NCBI RefSeq assembly: GCF_023571765.1
Contig: NZ_JAMJXC010000025.1
Location: 1-64,000, forward strand
Direction: 5' to 3'
Source of the DNA: Xanthobacter aminoxidans
GTDB lineage: Bacteria > Pseudomonadota > Alphaproteobacteria > Rhizobiales > Xanthobacteraceae
DNA length: 64,000 nt
Under the pieces are notes generated by a model. It made no database searches. It saw only the letters and a list, made by a program, of their open reading frames with translations, and was not told the DNA's origin. Position numbers and translations under genes: made by a program. Numbering within the stretch: position 1 is the stretch's first letter; each line of letters begins with the position of its first letter. Below are positions 25,419 through 32,719 of this stretch, piece by piece.

Positions 25419-26437
25419 CGGCGCATTTGCTCGGCCGCGGCCAGCACGTCCTCGGCGGCGATGCCTTCAAGGCACGCCAGCGTCTTGAGCGGGCATTCCC
25501 GCTTGTGGCAGGGCCGGCACGGCAAATCGCGGGAGACCACCCGGGCGAAGGGCGAGGCCGGGGGCGTCATCTTCTCGGACGACGCGCCGTAGATCACCAC
25601 CAGCCTGCGGTCGAAGGCGCCGGCGATGTGCATCAGCCCGGAATCGTTGGAAATCACCACGTCCGCCCCCGCGAGGATGGCGGCGGCCTCGATGAGGGTG
25701 GTGCGGCCGACGAGATTGTCCACCGGCACGCCGGCCGTCTCCTCGATGGCGCGCGCGGCTTCGGCATCCTTGGGCGAGCCGAGGATGCGGATGCGATAGC
25801 CGTCCTTCACCGCCAGTGCGGCAAGCGCCGCGAACTTCGCCGCCGGCCAGCGTTTGGCAGGGCCGTACTCGGCACCTGGGCAGAGCACCATCACCGGCCC
25901 CTCGCCGGCGAGGGGATATTTGGCGGCGGCAACATCCACGGCGCCATCGGGCAGCATCAGGCGCGGACGCGGCGCGCGGGCGATGGAGCCCGGCGGCAGG
26001 CCAAGGGCGACGAAGCGGTCCAGCGTGCGGGCGGTCTTGCGGTCGGGGTCGGGGCGCGCGTCGGTGAGAAGGGCGCTGCGCAGCTCCGCGCGATAGCCGA
26101 CACGCTCGGGAATCTCGGCGGCGAGCGGAACGATGGCGGCCTTGAACGCCCGCGGCAGGATGATGGCCTTGCCGTAGCCTTCGCCGCGCAGGGCGCGTCC
26201 CGCCTTCCAGCGGGCGAGCAGGCCGAGTTCGCCATGGCCCAGCCCCAGCGGGATGGTGCGGCGAACGCCGGGGATCATGCGGGCGACGGGAAGGGAGGCG
26301 GGCGGCGCCAGCACATCGATGGGCCGGCCGGGCTCGCGCAGGCGCAGCACGTCCACAAGGCTCGCCGCCATAACCATGTCACCGACCCACGAGGGGCCGA
26401 TCAGCAGGAGCGGCGAGACTGAACCAAGGGCACGCAT
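25415..26437 (-). CDS. waaF: Lipopolysaccharide heptosyltransferase II
   Basis: The 340-residue GT9 enzyme adds the second heptose to the LPS core. Motifs are LLIGPSWVGDMVMAASL near the N terminus, CPGAEYGPAKRWP in the middle (ADP-heptose binding) and VISNDSGLMHIAGAF toward the end. The C-terminal CRPCHKRECP cysteine cluster is usual for WaaF. It is the first of three coupled genes waaF-waaC-hldD. Genes for making the sugar itself (hldE, gmhA, gmhB) are not in the window. Confidence 0.92.
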   Translation of the reverse strand: MRALGSVSPLLLIGPSWVGDMVMAASLVDVLRLREPGRPIDVLAPPASLPVARMIPGVRRTIPLGLGHGELGLLARWKAGRALRGEGYGKAIILPRAFKAAIVPLAAEIPERVGYRAELRSALLTDARPDPDRKTARTLDRFVALGLPPGSIARAPRPRLMLPDGAVDVAAAKYPLAGEGPVMVLCPGAEYGPAKRWPAAKFAALAALAVKDGYRIRILGSPKDAEAARAIEETAGVPVDNLVGRTTLIEAAAILAGADVVISNDSGLMHIAGAFDRRLVVIYGASSEKMTPPASPFARVVSRDLPCRPCHKRECPLKTLACLEGIAAEDVLAAAEQMRR

Positions 26438-26537
26438 GCGATAACTCGCGGGGTGGAACGCCCCGCGTCATGACAAGGCGGACCCGCCGCGTCAAGCACG
26501 CTGGCCCGGACGCGGCGGTCGTTGAGGGAGCGAAAGC

Positions 26538-27008
26538 TCAGGCGGTCGGACGGATCTTCTCGACCGAAGACTTGATCGGCTCGGACGAGTCCGCGGCGAC
26601 CTTCTGCGCGAGGGCGGACAGATCCTTGGCCTGGCCGGTCAGCGTCTCGAACTGCTTGCGCACGTGGCCGGTGGAGAGTTCCACGGCCTCGGCGAGCGTC
26701 TTGGCCGTCAGGAGCGAATTGAAATAGTCGAACGCCGAGTTCACGTTCGATTGAACCGCCTCGAGCACCTTGGCATTGTACTGGGCCACGCCCTTGGAGG
26801 CGGTGGTGGCGCTTTCCTCGAGGGCGGAATTCACCTGCTCGGCGGCGGCCTTCAGCTTGCCGTAGTTCTCGCGGTAGGCGGCGAGACCCTTTTCGGCGAT
26901 TTCGCGCACGGCCGGCGGCACTTCGACGGCCGGAACGGCATGAGTCGAGAACGCCTTTTTCGCCGCCTCGATCTGATCCTGATAAGCCTTGATGAAGGTG
27001 TCGTTCAT
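26538..27008 (-). CDS. Phasin family protein
   Basis: A 156-residue, highly helical acidic protein with the phasin 2 layout: FIKAYQDQIEAAKKAF at the start, VREIAEKGLAAYRENYGKLK and then NSAFDYFNSLLTAKTLAEAVELS, which is the family core. Phasins coat polyhydroxyalkanoate granules. The ATG at 27008 follows GAGGATGAC; the frame upstream to 27116 is not supported. A second, different phasin gene lies upstream on the same strand across a 242-base spacer that includes an inverted repeat. Confidence 0.88.
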   Translation of the reverse strand: MNDTFIKAYQDQIEAAKKAFSTHAVPAVEVPPAVREIAEKGLAAYRENYGKLKAAAEQVNSALEESATTASKGVAQYNAKVLEAVQSNVNSAFDYFNSLLTAKTLAEAVELSTGHVRKQFETLTGQAKDLSALAQKVAADSSEPIKSSVEKIRPTA

Positions 27009-27165
27009 GTCATCCTCGGAAACGGGGCATGGCGATCCGTGCCGAGGCGCATTGCTGCAGTGCCACCAGAATGAAACGCGACGCGCAGCGCCGTGCAACG
27101 CTTGCATTCCGGACATTCTAGGTGAGCTGTGTTTACCCCGACGATAGGGTTATACAGCAGTAAAC

Positions 27166-27196
27166 GTGCAGCGCAAAATGAAATTCTGCGCTGCAC
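27166..27196. promoter_or_regulatory. Inverted repeat between the phasin genes, TGC-rich
   Basis: GTGCAGCGCA (27166-27175) and TGCGCTGCAC (27187-27196) form a perfect ten-base dyad around an 11-base AT-rich spacer. It is upstream of one phasin gene and downstream of the other. TGC/GCA-rich sites are known targets of the PHA regulator PhaR, so an operator is possible; a terminator is the alternative. Confidence 0.4.
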
Positions 27197-27250
27197 AAGT
27201 CAAGCTTTCGCGCGCACCGGGGGTACGCGCGGACCGGTAGAGTAATCCCG

Positions 27251-27793
27251 TCAGCCCTGCTGGTTGGGATCGGTGGCCTTGGCCGCGGCCGCCTGGGCTT
27301 CGCGCACCGCGGTCTCGCCCACCGTCTTCAGGTCCTGGGCGACGGCCTGGGCGCTCTGGGCGGCGGACGCGGCGAGGGCCTTCAGGCGCTCGGCGAGGGT
27401 GCGGGCGTGCTCGTCCATGGTGCGCACGGCGTTCTCGCCGAGGGCCTTGGCGTCGTCGCCGAAGGCCTTGGCCTGCTCGGAAACGGTCTTCAGCTGGTTG
27501 GTGAGAAACTCGGCCTGCAGGCTCATCATCTCCTGCGGGCTCTTGGCCGCGACCAGCTTGTGCAGGAAGTCGAAGCTCGCCTCGACATTGGCTTCCATCA
27601 GCCCGATGGCCTTCTGGCGGAAGTCCTTGATGTTGGAGCGAACCTCCTCGATATGGCCTTCGCTCTCGCCGACCGTCTCACGCGCATTCTGGAACAGCGT
27701 CTCGAACGCCTGGCGAGCCTGCGCCACATTCTTCTCGGCAATGGCACGCATTTCAGGGGGCAGCTCCAGCTCCGGACCGAACTTCGTCGTCAT
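27251..27793 (-). CDS. Phasin family protein (second copy)
   Basis: A 180-residue helical protein with LPPEMRAIAEKNVAQARQAFETLFQNARE and ANVEASFDFLHKLVAAKSPQEMMSLQAEFL, the central phasin motif. The C-terminal third is an alanine-rich amphipathic helix of the sort that binds granule surfaces. GGAGGAGA precedes the ATG at 27793 with good spacing. It is clearly divergent from the other phasin, so the pair is not a recent duplication. Likely role: surface protein of PHA granules. Confidence 0.88.
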   Translation of the reverse strand: MTTKFGPELELPPEMRAIAEKNVAQARQAFETLFQNARETVGESEGHIEEVRSNIKDFRQKAIGLMEANVEASFDFLHKLVAAKSPQEMMSLQAEFLTNQLKTVSEQAKAFGDDAKALGENAVRTMDEHARTLAERLKALAASAAQSAQAVAQDLKTVGETAVREAQAAAAKATDPNQQG

Positions 27794-27996
27794 GGCCGTC
27801 TCTCCTCCGGGTGTCGGGCGGCGCAAGCCACCGCACAGCGACCGATCTTAATCTACGGTAGTGCCGCTTCGCCAATATGAATGGCAGGCGCGCGGCGAAG
27901 TTGCACTGACGTTAATCAATGGCGGTGAGAATATGAGCCGGCGGGGTGGTCCCGCCTTTGTTCCCTCCTCCTCCGCAAGGTGCGATCCTGCAAACG

Positions 27997-30399
27997 ATGA
28001 CGCAGCACCACGGCAGCCCGGACGACCCGTCTCTCCTCTCCGGGGAGAGCGTGGAGGCCATCGCGTCCGCTCTTCCAGGCGCGGAGGCGGTGCTGGCGCC
28101 CCTCGCGCGGCAGGAATTCGTCTCCTTCCTTCTTGATCTCGGCACCGGGCGCATGCTGGCGGCGACGTCGGCGGCCGCCCGGCTTGCGATCGCGCCCGGT
28201 GAACCGGCACCCGAGCCGGTGATGACGGCGGCCACCCGCCTCGCCCGGCGCACCGCCGCCGGCTTCGGCGTGGCACGGCTGCGCCTGCCGGGCGACCTCT
28301 CGCCCCGCACCCTGCGCTTTGCCGCCCTCGCTTTGCCCTCCGGCCCCGCCATCCTGTTCGCGGACCCGGCCGCATTCGCGCCCGCCCCGCCCTCGCCTGC
28401 GCGCCCCGCGGCGGCTCCGGCCGTGCCGGCGGCGCTGCGCCCGCTTCTGGCCCAGCCGCTGCGCGTGACGTGGGAGAGCGATGCGGACGGACGCCTGCGC
28501 GCGCTGTCCCCCCTGTTCGCGGCGGCGCTCGGCAGCCGCTCCGGCACCTTCCTCGGCGCGAGCTTCGCGGAGCTGGAGCGTGACGGACACCTGACCGACG
28601 CCGACGCGCTCATCGACGCCATGGCTTCGGGCGAAAGCTTCACCGAGCGCACGGCGACGGTGCCGCCGGTGGGCGTCGAATCCCCGCTCGATCTCAGCCT
28701 CGGCGGCGCGCCGCTGTTCGATGCGGAGCGCCGGCTCAAGGGCGTGCGCGGCTTCGGCATCGTTTCGGCGGCGGAGACGCCTCTTCCCCTGCCGCCGAAA
28801 GCGCCGCAGGCGAGCGCACCGGCCCCTCAGCCCCCGGTCGCCTTCGGCCGCAACGTGGTACCGCTCCGGCAGGGCAGCCTGTCGCCGCAGGAAAGCTCCG
28901 CCTTCCGCGAGATCGCCCGGACCCTGGCCGCGGCCATCGAGGACTGGCCGAGGATTCCGCCGGACACCCATCCGCCCGACCAAATGGACGCCGCATACGC
29001 CGAGCCCGAGCCCCCGCCCGCCTCCGGCGACGAGGCGGAATTGCTGGACAAGCTCCCGGTGAGCCTGCTGGTGCAGCAGGAAGGCGAGCTGGTGCACGCC
29101 AACCGGGCCTTTCTCGCCCTGACCGGCTGGAGCGGGCTGGACTCGCTGGCGGAGGCCGGCGGGCTTGAGCGGGTCCTCTCCCGCGAATCCGGCGCCCTCC
29201 ATGTGCTGACGCCCGACGGAGCCCGCCTGCCGGTGGAAGTGCGCCTCGTCGCCGCGCCGTTCCTCGGCCGGCCGGCGCTGATCCACGTCATCCGCGCCCT
29301 CGACACCACCGACGACGACCGCGAGGCCCGCGCGAGTGCCCGCCGCGCGGCGCTCGACATGGTGCCCTGGCCGGTCTTCCTGCTGGAGATGGACGGCACC
29401 ATCCGCCTCGCCAATTTCGCGGCGGCCGAGCGGCTGGGCTTTCCGGCCCATGACCTTGCCGGCGAGCCCTTCACCATCGCCGTCGCCCCGACCGACCGCG
29501 CCGACGCCGTGGCCACCCTCGACCGCGTGCGGGACGACGGGGCCTCCGCGCAGGTCGCGCTCGCTCTCCGCAATCGCGAGGGCGAGATGCTGCCGGGGCT
29601 GGCGGCCGTGACCCGCGCCGGCGCCGAGGACCAGATCCTGTGCGTCGTCATCGGTCCCGTGCCGCAGCAGCCCGAGCCGGCACCGATGGCGGTGCCCGTT
29701 GCGGTGCCCGAACCGGAACCCGTGGTGAACCTCCTGCCGCGCCTCGCCGGCCGCCTGCGCGCCGGGCTCGAAGGCCCCATGGCGATCCTGCGCGAAGCGC
29801 CCGCCGAGGCCCTGAGCGATCCGCTGCGGGACGCCCTGAAGTCCCTCAACGCCACCCTCGACGACCTCAACGCCCTCTCGCAGCCGGCCCAGACGGCGGA
29901 AGCCGTCACCTGCGACGTGTCGGCGGCGGTGCGCGCCGCCGTGGCCGCGCTTCTTCCGGCCGCCCGGCGGCGGCGGCTGGCGCTGCGCCTCGACGACGCC
30001 GGAGGGGTCACGGCCCTGGCCGCCGAAGCCCCGCTCGCGGAACTCGTGGCAATGCTGGTGGAAGAGGCCGTGGCGGCCACGCCGGCCGGCGGCGCGGTGG
30101 CCGTCTCGGTCTTCGCCGAGGACGAAGGTGATGGAGGACCGCGCGCCAAGGTGCAGCTGAGCGATGCCGGCGCGGGCCTTGACGCAACGGCGGCTGCGGC
30201 GGCCCTCGATCCGCTATCCGGCCTCTCGCCGGACGACCGCTTCGCTGCGGACGGGCGCCCACTGCGTCTGACCCGCATGGCGGAAGCTGCGCGGGCGCTG
30301 GGCGGGTCACTTGAGATCGATCCGGTCGGGATGTCTCAGGCCGGTGAAGACCTGGGCCGGCGTCGCGGCATGATCGCGCGGCTCACCTTGCCCGCCTGA
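27997..30399 (+). CDS. PAS-domain protein with degenerate histidine-kinase-like C terminus
   Basis: About 800 residues, rich in Ala and Pro, with no signal peptide or membrane helix. PAS-like domains lie near residues 347-440 (LPVSLLVQQEGELVHANRAF) and 450-555 (WPVFLLEMDGTIRLANFAA). A region from about 575 resembles a dimerisation helix (LLPRLAGRLRAGLEGPMAIL), but there is no histidine where the H-box should be. The following ATPase-like part retains only traces (LVEEAVAATPAGG for the N box, LSDAGAGLD for the G1 box). It looks like a PdhS/DivL-type sensor that lost kinase chemistry. ATG 27997 is preferred; GTG 27946 is an alternative. Confidence 0.72.
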   Translation: MTQHHGSPDDPSLLSGESVEAIASALPGAEAVLAPLARQEFVSFLLDLGTGRMLAATSAAARLAIAPGEPAPEPVMTAATRLARRTAAGFGVARLRLPGDLSPRTLRFAALALPSGPAILFADPAAFAPAPPSPARPAAAPAVPAALRPLLAQPLRVTWESDADGRLRALSPLFAAALGSRSGTFLGASFAELERDGHLTDADALIDAMASGESFTERTATVPPVGVESPLDLSLGGAPLFDAERRLKGVRGFGIVSAAETPLPLPPKAPQASAPAPQPPVAFGRNVVPLRQGSLSPQESSAFREIARTLAAAIEDWPRIPPDTHPPDQMDAAYAEPEPPPASGDEAELLDKLPVSLLVQQEGELVHANRAFLALTGWSGLDSLAEAGGLERVLSRESGALHVLTPDGARLPVEVRLVAAPFLGRPALIHVIRALDTTDDDREARASARRAALDMVPWPVFLLEMDGTIRLANFAAAERLGFPAHDLAGEPFTIAVAPTDRADAVATLDRVRDDGASAQVALALRNREGEMLPGLAAVTRAGAEDQILCVVIGPVPQQPEPAPMAVPVAVPEPEPVVNLLPRLAGRLRAGLEGPMAILREAPAEALSDPLRDALKSLNATLDDLNALSQPAQTAEAVTCDVSAAVRAAVAALLPAARRRRLALRLDDAGGVTALAAEAPLAELVAMLVEEAVAATPAGGAVAVSVFAEDEGDGGPRAKVQLSDAGAGLDATAAAAALDPLSGLSPDDRFAADGRPLRLTRMAEAARALGGSLEIDPVGMSQAGEDLGRRRGMIARLTLPA

Positions 30400-30437
30400 G
30401 CCTGCGAAGGTGTTCAACCACCAGTCGGGTGGTATCC

Positions 30438-30462
30438 GCACAATGGAACTACTCCATTGTGC
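30438..30462. repeat. Perfect hairpin downstream of the PAS protein gene
   Basis: GCACAATGGA pairs fully with TCCATTGTGC around the loop ACTAC. It is 38 bases after the stop. A T run is missing, so it is either a weak terminator or a protein-binding dyad upstream of bfd. Confidence 0.5.
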
Positions 30463-30563
30463 TGGCAAAAGCCTGTCTGAACGGCCCTCGACCCACCATG
30501 TCGCATATGTACGGAGTTGACGGGTCCGGCCGTCCTCTGCGAAAAATGCAATAGAAACAAGTT

Positions 30564-30580
30564 TTTAGAAGCCTTCCAAG
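30564..30580 (+). promoter_or_regulatory. Candidate iron control element (Irr box) upstream of bfd
   Basis: TTTAGAA-GCC-TTCCAAG resembles the ICE consensus TTTAGAA-N3-TTCTAAA with two mismatches in the right half. It lies 18 bases before the bfd ATG, a position suited to repression by Irr when iron is scarce. Confidence 0.5.
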
Positions 30581-30598
30581 TTAGCTTCGGGCCGTGCC

Positions 30599-30832
30599 AT
30601 GATCGTTTGTTCATGCAACGTCTTTTCAGACCGGCAGGTGCTTGATGCGCTTGCGGGAACCCCATTGCGCTCCCCCAGCGAAGTTTATCGCTGCCTCGGC
30701 TGCTCGCCCCAGTGCGGACGCTGCGCCCGGACCATCCGCACGCTGATGGATCAGGTGCAGGCGCACGATTGCGGTGCCTGTGCGGACGAATGTCCTGTTG
30801 CGGGACTTACCGGAATGGTCGCCGCCGAATAA
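30599..30832 (+). CDS. bfd: Bacterioferritin-associated ferredoxin
   Basis: The 77-residue [2Fe-2S] protein starts MIVCSCNVFSD and carries the cluster ligands C4 and C6 plus C39 and C42 (CGRC). Bfd delivers electrons to bacterioferritin to release stored iron. Two further cysteines sit in RCLGC just before. The C-terminal tail adds CGACADEC (C58, C61, C65), three cysteines that the short E. coli protein lacks. The bacterioferritin gene follows after 127 bases. No good Shine-Dalgarno sequence precedes the ATG. Iron regulation is likely, given the Irr-like box in front. Confidence 0.9.
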   Translation: MIVCSCNVFSDRQVLDALAGTPLRSPSEVYRCLGCSPQCGRCARTIRTLMDQVQAHDCGACADECPVAGLTGMVAAE

Positions 30833-30899
30833 GCTTCCTAAAAGGGTGCCCGAACGCCCGGCGAACAACCGGCGGTGTGGTCGGGTACCTTGCCACCAC

Positions 30900-30916
30900 A
30901 TTAGAATTAGTCTAAC
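30900..30916 (+). promoter_or_regulatory. Candidate iron control element (Irr box) upstream of bfr
   Basis: ATTAGAA-TTA-GTCTAAC has the same 7+3+7 architecture as the ICE consensus, with three mismatches, and lies 43 bases before the bfr ATG. It is the second such site in this locus. Confidence 0.45.
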
Positions 30917-30959
30917 GCTTAATCCAAACTAACTGTCCTTACGGCATCAGGAGCTGAGA

Positions 30960-31442
30960 ATGAAGGGCGATCCGAAGGTTATTGAATACCTCAATCGGGG
31001 CCTGCGCTCTGAGCTGACCGCCATCAATCAGTACTGGCTCCATTACCGGATGCTCGACAATTGGGGCTACAAGGCGCTGGCCAAGAAGTGGCGCGCCGAG
31101 TCCATCGAGGAGATGGTGCACGCGGACAAGTTCACCGACCGCATCCTGTTCCTCGACGGCTTCCCGAACATGCAGGTGCTCGACCCCCTGCGAATCGGCC
31201 AGGACGTGAAGGAAATCCTCGACTGCGATCTCGCCGCCGAGCTCGATGCCCGCGCCCTCTACCAGGAAGCGGCCGCCTACTGCCAGACGGTGAAGGACTA
31301 TCCGAGCCGCGACCTCTTCGAGGAGCTGATGGCGGACGAAGAAGGCCACATCGACTTCCTTGAGACCCAGCTCGACCTCGTGTCCAAGCTCGGCCTCCAG
31401 CTGTACGCCCAGCACCACATCGGCGAGCTCGACGAGGACTGA
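30960..31442 (+). CDS. bfr: Bacterioferritin
   Basis: A 160-residue haem-containing ferritin that stores iron as a 24-mer. Ferroxidase ligands are visible as E18, E51, H54, then further glutamates in the D-E-E-G-H motif around residue 126, and M52 provides the haem ligand. [12 protein letters not shown] is the classical N terminus. AGGAG stands eight bases before the ATG. It forms a functional pair with bfd upstream, and a strong terminator follows. Confidence 0.96.
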   Translation: MKGDPKVIEYLNRGLRSELTAINQYWLHYRMLDNWGYKALAKKWRAESIEEMVHADKFTDRILFLDGFPNMQVLDPLRIGQDVKEILDCDLAAELDARALYQEAAAYCQTVKDYPSRDLFEELMADEEGHIDFLETQLDLVSKLGLQLYAQHHIGELDED

Positions 31443-31470
31443 TCCTCCTCCGCCCGTCCGATACCAACGC

Positions 31471-31498
31471 AAAGCCCGGCTCTCACGCCGGGCTTTTT
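31471..31498 (+). terminator. Rho-independent terminator of bfr
   Basis: AAAGCCCGGC and GCCGGGCTTT form a ten-base stem with a six-base loop followed by five T residues, 29 bases after the bfr stop. Confidence 0.9.
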
Positions 31499-31687
31499 GC
31501 TTTGTGAGGCCCGATAGTCTGGAGAAAGTATAAACTGGCCCCACTGCGCGCAAAGCGTTTCGGAATTAGATGATTTCCAATGTTTCCGGGCTCACGGCCT
31601 TCTTCATTGACCCTTCGTAACGCGCCGGGCTAGCCAATTCTCCATCGTCTTGTCGTGCTCGCTCCGAGCCCGCGTGTGGGGATTTCA

Positions 31688-32713
31688 ATGGGTCGCTTTC
31701 ATCTCTTGCGCAGCCTTCTCGCCGGTGGCGCACTGCTTGTCGCGGCGCAGGGCGCCACCGCGCAGCAGGTCGTCAACGTCTACACCACCCGCGAGCCCGG
31801 GCTGGCCGCTCCCCTGTTCGAGGCCTTCACCAAGGCCACGGGCATCGAGGTGAAGAGCGTCTTCATCAAGGACGGCCTCGCCGAGCGCGTGAAGGCGGAG
31901 GGCGCCAGCTCCCCCGCCGACGTGCTGATGACCGTGGACGTGGGCAACCTGCTCGACGTGGTGGATGCCGGCGTCACCCAGCCGGTGACCTCCCCTGCCC
32001 TCTCCGCTATTCCCGCGAACCTGCGCGATCCGGCCGGCAACTGGTATGCCCTCTCCCTGCGCGCCCGCCTCGTCTATGCGGCGAAGGATGAGGTGAAGCT
32101 CTCCGCCATCACCTATGAGGACCTCGCCGACCCCAAGTGGAAGGGCAAGATCTGCATCCGCTCCGGCCAGCACCCCTACAATGTGGGGCTGGTGGCGGCC
32201 TACATCGTCCATCACGGTGAGGAGAAGGCCGAGGCCTGGCTGCGCGGCCTGAAGGCCAACCTCGCCCGCAAGCCCGCCGGCGGCGACCGCGAGGGCGCCC
32301 GCGACATCCTCGGCGGCATCTGCGATCTGGCGGTGGGCAATTCCTACTATGTGGGCCTGATGCGCTCGGGCAAGGGCGGTGCCGACCAGAAGAAGTGGGG
32401 CGACGGCATCAACGTGCTGCTCCCCACCTTCCAGGGCGGCGGCACCCATGTGAACGTCTCCGGCGCCGCCGTGGCCAAGAACGCGCCCCACAAGGACGCC
32501 GCCGTGAAGCTGCTGGAATTCGCCATCTCCCCGGAGATGCAGGCGATTTATGCCAAACAGAACCTGGAATATCCGGTGATCGCAGCGGCCGAGGTCGATC
32601 CCATCATCGGCGCGCTGGGGCCGCTCAAGGTCGATCCCATCCCGCTGGTGGACATCGCCAAGAACCGCAAGCGCGCCAGCGAGCTCATCGACAAGGTCGG
32701 CTTCGACAACTGA
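31688..32713 (+). CDS. Fe(3+) ABC transporter substrate-binding protein (FbpA/FutA-like)
   Basis: The 341-residue protein has a Sec signal peptide (MGRFHLLRSLLAGGALLVAA, cleavage after ATA-Q), and the mature start QVVNVYTTREPG is typical of ferric-binding proteins. The adjacent tyrosines in GNSYYVGLM correspond to the iron-coordinating pair. It would capture ferric iron in the periplasm. The ATG at 31688 is favoured over a start 33 bases earlier. A two-domain permease follows after six bases. The location next to bfd-bfr fits an iron-related neighbourhood. Confidence 0.88.
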   Translation: MGRFHLLRSLLAGGALLVAAQGATAQQVVNVYTTREPGLAAPLFEAFTKATGIEVKSVFIKDGLAERVKAEGASSPADVLMTVDVGNLLDVVDAGVTQPVTSPALSAIPANLRDPAGNWYALSLRARLVYAAKDEVKLSAITYEDLADPKWKGKICIRSGQHPYNVGLVAAYIVHHGEEKAEAWLRGLKANLARKPAGGDREGARDILGGICDLAVGNSYYVGLMRSGKGGADQKKWGDGINVLLPTFQGGGTHVNVSGAAVAKNAPHKDAAVKLLEFAISPEMQAIYAKQNLEYPVIAAAEVDPIIGALGPLKVDPIPLVDIAKNRKRASELIDKVGFDN

Positions 32714-32719
32714 TGGCCG

